The position numbers and the translations under genes are program-made. A DNA stretch of 64,000 bases from a virus. Positions 1-5,104 of the stretch are shown in pieces. The notes below the pieces were generated by a model that was given only the letters and a program-made list of their open reading frames with translations, was not told the DNA's origin and did no database searches. The DNA lies in the IMG/VR virus record IMGVR_UViG_3300035661_000012, positions 1-64,000 of that record; one strand, 5' to 3'. The first letter of the stretch is position 1. Each line of letters begins with the position of its first letter.

Positions 1-752
1 GTACTCATCCGCCAAGGATCATATACTGCAGGTAGCGGATTTCTATTTGTTGCCCGCAGTATTTCGTATTTCAAAGGATTCATTTTCTCTTCTTCAATTG
101 TGGGTAATCCTTTCAAACCCCACAATTGAGCCAACGTTTCAACACAAATCATTACTTCGCGATCATCTACTTCGACATCGCCACCACTACCAACAGATGT
201 GGCCGATGACTTGTGTTGTTTGTTGACCAATTGAAGTTTTGCATCGGGATGTTCGTCAAGATATCTCTTGTAGCTATCCCGATAATACTTCTTTTCGCGT
301 CTTTCCTTTTTCTTCTTATTGAAAGAGTAAGACGCAACCTCTTTCATCATGGCCTTTTGAACCTTTTGATAATTCTGGGCATCTTTACGTCCAGATTTAT
401 CTTTCGGTTCTGAAGATTTACCTTCTTCCTTGCCGTTACGTTTTTCTTGATGAGCAACGCTATCTCCTCCGTGAGAGTCGTCGCTCATCTTATCAACAGC
501 GTCTCTTACTTCTGCTTCTATTTCATGGAGACGCTTTTTGTTAATCTTGAATAATTGGCCATTTCCCAATTTAAGCGCCTCATCCATTGTGATGCGCTTT
601 GGTGGCCAATTGTTTGTATCCCAAGGACTGTATTTATTGGCACCATTGATTTCGCTCAAGATGCCATCCTTTTTATCCGGCATATACTTATACAAGTATG
701 GTTTGCCAGACTTATCCCTTAGGATAAACAGAATTTCAAAATTCGTTTTCAT
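1..752 (-). CDS. Lysine-rich protein next to a MoxR-like ATPase (C-terminus outside window)
   Basis: The minus-strand frame is open from an ATG at 752 to the left edge, about 250 codons without a stop, with a purine-rich ribosome binding site (AAGGAAGGAAAG) just upstream. The protein begins MKTNFEILFILRDKSGKPYL. Residues of roughly 95-180 are very rich in Lys, Glu, Asp and Ser and look disordered, followed by a more ordered stretch containing LWGLKGLPTIEEEKM. It lies 77 nt downstream of the AAA+ ATPase gene on the same strand, with a tRNA-like element (777-822) in the gap. MoxR-type ATPases are commonly encoded beside a von Willebrand A (VWA) partner whose N-terminal half is charged and variable; that identity is an inference from position only, because the VWA part, if any, would be beyond the window. 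Confidence 0.75.
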   Translation of the reverse strand, partial: MKTNFEILFILRDKSGKPYLYKYMPDKKDGILSEINGANKYSPWDTNNWPPKRITMDEALKLGNGQLFKINKKRLHEIEAEVRDAVDKMSDDSHGGDSVAHQEKRNGKEEGKSSEPKDKSGRKDAQNYQKVQKAMMKEVASYSFNKKKKERREKKYYRDSYKRYLDEHPDAKLQLVNKQHKSSATSVGSGGDVEVDDREVMICVETLAQLWGLKGLPTIEEEKMNPLKYEILRATNRNPLPAVYDPWRMS

Positions 753-776
753 TTCTTTCCTTCCTTTTTTTTCTAG

Positions 777-822
777 TTCCCGCGCCCGACTCGAACGGGC
801 CGATGGCCTACCATGGTGGGAA
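777..822 (-). ncRNA. tRNA-like mini-element TLS1 in the 5' leader of the gene at 752
   Basis: Read on the minus strand (822 to 777) this folds as a reduced tRNA. A 7-nt acceptor-like strand TTCCCAC pairs with GCGGGAA (6 of 7 pairs, one A-C mismatch). A 4-bp arm ATGG/CCAT carries loop TAGG, and a 5-bp T-stem GCCCG/CGGGC carries the 7-nt T-loop TTCGAGT. There is no D arm, no normal anticodon loop and no encoded CCA. It sits between the ATPase stop (829) and the ribosome binding site of the next gene. An element with the same length and geometry occurs at 2101-2146. The fold is read directly; function (RNase P/Z processing site, 5'-UTR regulator or tRNA remnant) is unknown. Confidence 0.6.
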
Positions 823-828
823 AAGGCG

Positions 829-1554
829 TTAGCAATATTCTGCTTTCAACGCCTTATAGACGTTGAATCTGCAGATCATCTGCATTTTTGCCTTTAATGT
901 AGAAGGATTGCTGGTATCCTTCCACAGACTGGTCCAGAAAGCAGACTCTGGAAGCCCACTCTGGATCAGTTTTATCAACGTTGCCATCTCTATCGCAGAT
1001 GGCGCCCTAAAAGCGTCATCAGCGCGAAGCGATGACAAGATATTCTTTACTACATTCTTGTATTCTAGCCCAGCATGCTGAAATACAAGTCGATCAGTCT
1101 CTACGCTGTAGTCGACGTAGAGTCTGATTGTAAACCTTCTAAGGGTTTCCTCCCGCAACGTTCTACGGTTATTAGAGGTTGCGAGGAAGATTATATTTTC
1201 TGGGTGGTACTCGATTGTCCTACCCATGATTTCGATTTGGTTATCCTCGAGTAGAGGTAACAATAAATCCTCCACTCTGGAACGGCTTTTGTCGATCTCG
1301 TCCAAGAGGATGATTACTTTCTCTTGGCGAGATTTCTCCAATCCCTTTGTTAGGGGAGTTGGGAAAACTTGCAAATTACTTTCCATTACGGTCCACCCAA
1401 AGAATAATTCTTCGGGGGTAAGACTGTCCGTAATGGACATTTTAAATATCTGGCAATTGAACTTATCTGCCAGTCTCTTAGCAGTATAAGTCTTGCCAGA
1501 TCCGGGAGGACCCCATAAAAGGGCTTTCATCCCGAAATTGATTATATTGATCAT
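829..1554 (-). CDS. MoxR-like AAA+ ATPase
   Basis: A 241-residue AAA+ ATPase of the MoxR/AAA_5 type. Walker A GPPGSGKT is at residues 15-22, Walker B IILLDEID at about 81-88 with D85 and E86, sensor-1 asparagines at about 128-129 (TSNNR), and an arginine-finger-like RR at 139-140. The length equals little more than the core ATPase module, as usual for phage MoxR proteins. These ATPases remodel partner proteins, often with a VWA-domain partner encoded next door; the lysine-rich gene downstream is the candidate. The start ATG at 1554 follows AAGGAAT at a suitable distance. The gene is preceded by a long hairpin-rich non-coding leader, and its G+C content is clearly higher than that of the late genes (27 of 60 bases in the line at 1201). 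Confidence 0.88.
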   Translation of the reverse strand: MINIINFGMKALLWGPPGSGKTYTAKRLADKFNCQIFKMSITDSLTPEELFFGWTVMESNLQVFPTPLTKGLEKSRQEKVIILLDEIDKSRSRVEDLLLPLLEDNQIEIMGRTIEYHPENIIFLATSNNRRTLREETLRRFTIRLYVDYSVETDRLVFQHAGLEYKNVVKNILSSLRADDAFRAPSAIEMATLIKLIQSGLPESAFWTSLWKDTSNPSTLKAKMQMICRFNVYKALKAEYC

Positions 1555-1609
1555 TTTTTATTCCTTATCTTTTATCCGCCGCCGATTCTCCCGCTTGGCG
1601 CGGTTTACT

Positions 1610-1640
1610 GCATCAATAAGCACCTAAATCTTATTGATGC
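1610..1640. repeat. 11-bp inverted repeat upstream of the ATPase start
   Basis: GCATCAATAAG (1610-1620) and CTTATTGATGC (1630-1640) are perfect complements around a 9-nt loop. It lies 56 nt upstream of the ATPase ATG on the minus strand. No T-run follows on either side, so it is more likely a leader RNA hairpin or a protein-binding dyad than an intrinsic terminator. Confidence 0.6.
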
Positions 1641-1795
1641 CCTATAGCTTTAGAGCGGTTATCTACACGACTTGATGCCCGCTCTTGGGAGCACCTTTAT
1701 GGCCATCATATTCGTCAAAACCCTATATCAGCAGCCCAAGAACCTACAAAATACTACCGATATCTGGTACATGCCAGACGAATACTCATCTTCGC

Positions 1796-2043
1796 TCAGC
1801 TATGAAATCGCGAAGATGACGACCAGTCATAGTCACCATAGAGATATCCTTCAATAATATCCATAATAAAGCCATAGCTCTTCTTATGGCATTCAGAAAT
1901 GGGATATCCCCGTTGTTCACCTGCCCAGCGTAGAGGAGTTAAGTCGTGTTACCTTCCTCTATCAACTGCTATGTCAGCAAACAATACATAGTTCCGTTGT
2001 TTAAAGTGGTAAACGGCACCACTGGGTGGTTTTAAGGACTCAT
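1796..2043 (-). pseudogene. Possible interrupted small ORF downstream of tRNA-like element 2
   Basis: On the minus strand a good Shine-Dalgarno sequence (TAAGGAG) precedes ATG at 2043, but the frame stops after three codons (ATG AGT CCT TAA). Two nucleotides further into the next frame (from 2032) a protein-like frame runs 27 codons (KPPSGAVYHFKQRN...) to a TAA at 1951-1949. It then stays open for 50 more codons in the same frame (HDLTPLRWAGEQRGYPISEC...) to TGA at 1798-1796. The TPLRWAGE stretch vaguely resembles an ankyrin repeat. The in-frame TAA lies in the loop of a 7-bp hairpin (TAGAGGA/TCCTCTA). It may be a decayed gene with a frameshift and a nonsense mutation, or chance. Confidence 0.3.
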
Positions 2044-2100
2044 GATTCTTCTCCTTACTTTTTGTTGTCAATCGAACACGTACAATTACGCATTCTTGAG

Positions 2101-2146
2101 TTCCCATGCCCGACTCGAACGGGCTGCCATCCTGATGGGATGGGAA
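2101..2146 (-). ncRNA. tRNA-like mini-element TLS2
   Basis: Read on the minus strand (2146 to 2101), TTCCCAT pairs with ATGGGAA over 7 of 7 positions. A 4-bp arm CCAT/ATGG carries loop CAGG, and a T-arm GCCCG-TTCGAGT-CGGGC completes the fold. The linkers are 1 nt before and 2 nt after the middle arm, exactly as in the copy at 777-822, and the total length is again 46 nt. The middle stem and acceptor position 7 differ between the copies by compensatory changes, which supports a conserved RNA fold rather than a copied DNA stretch. It lies upstream of a Shine-Dalgarno/ATG at 2043, paralleling the first copy. A complete tRNA is not present. Confidence 0.6.
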
Positions 2147-2300
2147 TCGGCATTTTTTATTCTCTTGCCAGGAGATCGACCCCTACTAAGGACACATCGT
2201 ACGATGTACGACCTGTTGAACTCGAGGTTCAATTGGTTACCATGGTTTATTTTTAACGTGAGCCTTATACACACGGGCTTGCAGATGAATAGAAATAAAT

Positions 2301-2328
2301 GATACAATTATAAGCCAATAATTGTATC
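2301..2328. repeat. 11-bp inverted repeat
   Basis: GATACAATTAT (2301-2311) and ATAATTGTATC (2318-2328) are perfect complements separated by 6 nt. It is part of the chain of hairpins between the ATPase gene and the phased repeat array. Confidence 0.6.
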
Positions 2329-2680
2329 TGAACTTTCCCGCACATACACAACATCATGCTGATAATATGCGGGAAGAAAAAAATGGGGAAAACAGTCCAA
2401 ACCAGCTCTCTTTTATTCGGCTGAGAGCCCCACCTATCTGTATGCTGATCTAAGAGAAATATCTCTTAGTTTTATTGGCTTAAATCCATTCGTAAATAGA
2501 TATAAGCGCATACACAAATTCTGAGGAATCGTCGATGAAACAGCGGCCAACTTCTTAGTCAGATGTTGGCAAATATCGAGAGTAAATTGATCCCTCATTC
2601 ACTGAAGTTATCTCGTTGATTAAAAAGGAGGGTGGCTCGAAACAAATTCTTTCAAACCACCTAACCTTATATATCACCCA

Positions 2681-2958
2681 GTATCTCGCTCTCTGTGCTA
2701 AGGTTTTATTTTCAGTCAGTCGCTCTCTATTCTAAGGTCACGCTTCAGTCAGTCGCTCTCTATTCTAGAGCTGTATCTTAGCCTGTTGCTCTCACTTCTT
2801 CAGTCCGTCGATCTCTATTCTAAGGTCTCGCCTTAGTCTATAGATCTCTGCTCATCAGTCAGTCGATCTCTGTTCTAAGGTTTTATTTTTTAGTATCTCG
2901 CTCTCTATGCTAGAGTTGTATTTTGGTCTGTCAGTATCTCGCTCTCTATGCTAATAGC
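2681..2958. repeat. Nine-copy helically phased short repeat array (iteron-like)
   Basis: Nine related units occur on the plus strand with consensus (c)agt(c/a)(a/t)(g/c)tcg(c/a)tctctattcta(a/g)(g), starting near 2681, 2713, 2746, 2778 (degenerate), 2801, 2833 (degenerate), 2856, 2892 and 2932. The core CGMTCTCT or its equivalent begins at 2687, 2721, 2754, 2787, 2809, 2842, 2864, 2899 and 2940. The steps are therefore 34, 33, 33, 22, 33, 22, 35 and 41 nt, mostly two or three turns of DNA. Units are separated by short unrelated AT-rich stretches. The array lies at the divergent junction between minus-strand and plus-strand genes. Such arrays are typical of initiator or regulator binding sites; no CRISPR-type spacers or cas genes are present. 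Confidence 0.75.
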
Positions 2959-2972
2959 ACCCCCAGGGGGCT
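2956..2972. repeat. G+C-rich inverted repeat at the composition boundary
   Basis: AGC-A-CCCCC and GGGGG-CT form a compact inverted repeat immediately after the last unit of the phased array. Sequence to the left averages clearly higher G+C, and sequence to the right is AT-rich. No T-run follows on the plus strand, so it is not a standard terminator. Confidence 0.5.
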
Positions 2973-3174
2973 CGAGAGAAATTAAAAGGATTTGTTAAAA
3001 ATTGATGAGGGCAGAAATTATAAAATAAAAAAAACCGCCGAATATATATCTTTTATCCGCTAAATCCCTAAATATAAGTAATAAATAACCTTGATAAATC
3101 GATTTTTATCACTTCCAGCTTGATTTACTCAATCCACACTAAGATGTTACGGCAGTAAATAATTTGGCATTAGT
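2973..3174 (+). promoter_or_regulatory. AT-rich leader of the rightward late operon
   Basis: About 200 bp with no ORF. It contains the bipartite promoter-like motif (3097-3125) and a 13-nt sequence ATCTTTTATCCGC (3048-3060) that is repeated exactly at 1567-1579, next to the ATPase ribosome binding site. On the minus strand a TATAAT-like hexamer occurs near 3020, which could serve leftward transcription, but its -35 match is weak. Confidence 0.45.
3097..3125 (+). promoter_or_regulatory. Bipartite promoter-like motif, site 1
   Basis: AATCGATTTT starts at 3097 and TTGATT starts exactly 23 nt later at 3120; the first gene of the rightward operon starts at 3175. The same two blocks with identical register occur at 46718 and 52523, each in a rare intergenic gap, while the sequence between the blocks is unrelated. 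This is not a canonical sigma-70 -35/-10 pair, so a phage-modified or phage-encoded polymerase is a reasonable inference. Confidence 0.6.
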
Positions 3175-3432
3175 ATGTCATACGCTACATTTAAAAAATA
3201 TCTTAAAAACGAAGAATTTGATAAGGCTTTTATCGACTTAGCTAAAATGGTTGATAAAAGGAGTAAGAATGTTTTATTAGCAGATAGAGAATTCCATGAT
3301 GCTGTGATAAAAAAAGATATGAAAACATATCGTATGATAATGGCGCAGGTTGAAAAAAGAATTTATGAAGTTTATGGAGACAAAATAAATGACCTCTTTG
3401 AAAAATACAATGCTATCTGGAAAAAAGGCTGA
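3175..3432 (+). CDS. Hypothetical small protein, first gene of the late operon
   Basis: 85 residues, not recognised. Highly charged (Lys, Asp, Glu) and predicted to be mainly helical; no cysteines, membrane segment or signal peptide. It is the first gene downstream of the promoter-like motif at 3097, with the ATG about 50 nt after the second block. No strong Shine-Dalgarno is visible (AATTTGGCATTAGT precedes the ATG). Codon use matches the AT-rich late genes. It overlaps the next gene by 44 nt. Confidence 0.7.
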   Translation: MSYATFKKYLKNEEFDKAFIDLAKMVDKRSKNVLLADREFHDAVIKKDMKTYRMIMAQVEKRIYEVYGDKINDLFEKYNAIWKKG

Positions 3433-3664
3433 TTTTTTTGATCAGATCAGAGAGATTTATGAATTTATGAAATCTGGTTATATCCAGGCTTATTGCGAAT
3501 TATATAGACAAAGAGAAAAAGAGAATAAAGATCCATTAGATTGTGTATATGTAAAGACAGCTATGAGAAAGATTTTACAGAATGGAGAACCTGAAAAAAT
3601 TTTGCCCGCTTTGAAAAATTTAGTAGCAATAATAGAGAATAAACAATGGAACCAGGCTTTATAG
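3389..3664 (+). CDS. Hypothetical small protein
   Basis: 91 residues, not recognised; charged and helical, with a Tyr/Glu-rich middle (AYCELYRQREKENKD). The start at 3389 is favoured over the ATG at 3410 because GGAG lies 9 nt upstream, although this gives a 44-nt overlap with the previous gene in a different frame. It ends with TAG at 3664, inside the start of the next gene. The three overlapping genes 3175-4530 are probably co-translated. Confidence 0.65.
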   Translation: MTSLKNTMLSGKKADFFDQIREIYEFMKSGYIQAYCELYRQREKENKDPLDCVYVKTAMRKILQNGEPEKILPALKNLVAIIENKQWNQAL

Positions 3665-4530
3665 ATTTTGAAAAAGAAATTCAAAAAGCGATTATTAATA
3701 AACAAAAGAAAGAAGAAATGGATATAGCTATAAATAAGGCTATAGAAGAACAAGGTGTTTCAGATCCTAAGGATCTAGAATTACCAAAGCAAGATTCTAA
3801 AAAAACCGGGTTAGTAAAATCTGTAAGACTTGATGGTATTGCTCTTACTACAGATAATAAGCTTACAAGAACAGAATATTTTCAACAAATGAATCCCCGC
3901 AATTTAATTTATGGGGATATGACTTTTACAAAAGAACAAGCACAATATTTGAATGCTAATTATAAAAGGCTAGCTATTGGTGTTAACTCTGTTGTAGCTA
4001 TGCGTTGTACAGGAAGTGAATGTGGTTTTGCTAGTAGTTGTCCTTATGTGCAAATAGATAATGCACCTATTGGAAAGCCATGTTTGTTAGAATATGATTT
4101 GCTGAATTATCACACTCAAAGGTTTATGGAAGAGTTTCAAGTGGATCCTGCTCAGCATAGTGAGGTGATGTTAATTCAGGAATTAGCCGAATTGATTATT
4201 TATGAAATGAGATTATCTCGTGTACTTAGTGAACCTGGTGATGCATTATTGTTTTCCGAGGAAATTTCTTTTGATAAAACTGGAAATGAAATTAAGAATG
4301 AGAAGACACATTGGGCATGGGAATTAAAGGAAAGAATTAAAACCCGCCGCCTTAAAATTATGGAATCTTTAAATGCAACAAGAAAACAAAAAGCCGACTA
4401 CAACAAACCAGTCGAAGGAGATTCGACATACGTCGCTTTTGTTACAAACCTCAGGAAAAAAATCGACGCTATCTCCACTACAGAAGAAGCTGATTTTACG
4501 GAGGATGAAGAAAAGAATGAGAACAAATGA
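3646..4530 (+). CDS. Hypothetical protein with a four-cysteine cluster
   Basis: 294 residues, not confidently recognised. The N-terminal 60 residues are charged and helical. A central cluster C121-x4-C126-x5-C132-x13-C146 (CTGSECGFASSCPY, then GKPCLLEYDLL) could bind zinc or an iron-sulfur centre. A charged helical C-terminus ends in an acidic tail. The position, upstream of the lysis gene and the terminase large subunit and with no other obvious small terminase in the window, makes a DNA-packaging role (TerS-like) possible, but that is only an inference. It overlaps the preceding gene by 19 nt and the endolysin gene by 14 nt. Confidence 0.75.
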   Translation: MEPGFIDFEKEIQKAIINKQKKEEMDIAINKAIEEQGVSDPKDLELPKQDSKKTGLVKSVRLDGIALTTDNKLTRTEYFQQMNPRNLIYGDMTFTKEQAQYLNANYKRLAIGVNSVVAMRCTGSECGFASSCPYVQIDNAPIGKPCLLEYDLLNYHTQRFMEEFQVDPAQHSEVMLIQELAELIIYEMRLSRVLSEPGDALLFSEEISFDKTGNEIKNEKTHWAWELKERIKTRRLKIMESLNATRKQKADYNKPVEGDSTYVAFVTNLRKKIDAISTTEEADFTEDEEKNENK

Positions 4531-5104
4531 AAGTGGTATTCGTTTAATAAAAGCCTTTGAAGGGCTTAGACTTAAAGCATATAAATGTCCTGCTGGGATT
4601 TGGACAATTGGATATGGTCATACATTAAATGTGTTCCCTGGGCAAGTTATCACTGAACAGGAAGCTGACACTTTATTAAAAATGGATATACAATTATATG
4701 AGAAAATAATCACTCCATTTATTAAAGTGCAGGTTAATGATAACCAATTTAGCGCTCTTGTTTCTTTTGCTTATAATGTAGGACCGGGTAATCCAAAAGC
4801 TATATTTAAGAAAGGTGGGTTATATTGGTCAGATATTTTAAAGGAATTAAATGCAGGAAATTATGAAGCCGCCGCTGATGCTTTTTTATTATATAATAAA
4901 GCAAGAGATCCAAAAACTAAAAACATTATTGAATTAGCTGGTCTTACGAAACGTAGAAAAGCAGAACGAGAATTGTTTTTAACAAAAGATGCAACTCCTC
5001 AATATTACGAAATACCTGAAATGCCAGTGGCAGATTTAGAAATGATTCCATTTTCTGAACATAAATTAACTATAGATACATTAAAATATCATAATTTAGC
5101 ATGA
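4517..5104 (+). CDS. Endolysin, T4-type lysozyme (GH24)
   Basis: Peptidoglycan-cleaving muramidase of glycoside hydrolase family 24, 195 residues. The catalytic region begins FEGLRLKAYKCPAGIWTIGY; E15, C24 and T30 occupy the positions of T4 lysozyme E11, D20 and T26, giving the E-C-T triad found in several phage endolysins. NQFSALVSFAYNVG and the C-terminal RRKAERELF are also typical of the family. The open frame extends upstream to 4373, but the ATG at 4517 is preferred: GGAGG lies 12 nt upstream and the family usually begins about ten residues before the catalytic Glu. There is no N-terminal signal-anchor and no neighbouring holin, so release may depend on a holin elsewhere. The stop overlaps the next start (ATGA). 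Confidence 0.9.
   Translation: MRTNESGIRLIKAFEGLRLKAYKCPAGIWTIGYGHTLNVFPGQVITEQEADTLLKMDIQLYEKIITPFIKVQVNDNQFSALVSFAYNVGPGNPKAIFKKGGLYWSDILKELNAGNYEAAADAFLLYNKARDPKTKNIIELAGLTKRRKAERELFLTKDATPQYYEIPEMPVADLEMIPFSEHKLTIDTLKYHNLA

Larger units (their letters stand above)
1555..2680. other. Hairpin-rich non-coding region upstream of the ATPase gene
   Basis: About 1.1 kb without a convincing intact gene. Perfect or near-perfect inverted repeats are frequent: 1610-1620 with 1630-1640 (11 bp, 9-nt loop), 1786-1795 with 1810-1819 (10 bp), 1871-1876 with 1885-1890, 2194-2207 (14-bp palindrome), 2301-2311 with 2318-2328 (11 bp, 6-nt loop), 2335-2342 with 2368-2375 (8 bp), 2405-2410 with 2423-2428, and 2450-2457 with 2462-2469 (8 bp, 4-nt loop). 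Most lack a following T-run, so they are not simple terminators. The stretch may be a long structured leader RNA of the minus-strand operon, an independent large RNA, or part of a replication origin. Strand and function cannot be decided from the sequence alone. Confidence 0.5.

Noticed and set aside
213-897. Plus-strand frames at 213-413 and 538-897
   Set aside because: They are antisense shadows of the minus-strand lysine-rich gene and the ATPase 3' end, which have proper ribosome binding sites.
777-2146. Ordinary tRNA genes at the two TTCGAGT T-loops
   Set aside because: No D arm, no 7-nt anticodon loop and no distal 5' acceptor strand is present; the only acceptor complement is the local 7-nt strand.
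2055-2153. 32-codon minus-strand ORF (MPIPIPSGWQPVRVGHGN...) across the second tRNA-like element, ending in the next Shine-Dalgarno
   Set aside because: The first tRNA-like element has a TAG in the corresponding frame, so a shared coding explanation fails; it could at most be a leader peptide.
2026-2307. Several 73-86 codon frames on both strands in the hairpin region
   Set aside because: They overlap one another and the tRNA-like element, lack ribosome binding sites, and have unconvincing composition.
2450-2475. Rho-independent terminator on the plus strand
   Set aside because: The stem CTAAGAGA/TCTCTTAG has only three G-C pairs and the T tail is short (TTTTATT); no plus-strand gene precedes it.
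2681-2958. CRISPR-like array
   Set aside because: Repeat units are degenerate, inter-unit stretches are only about 8-17 nt, spacing varies in helical steps, and there are no cas genes; an iteron-like array fits better.
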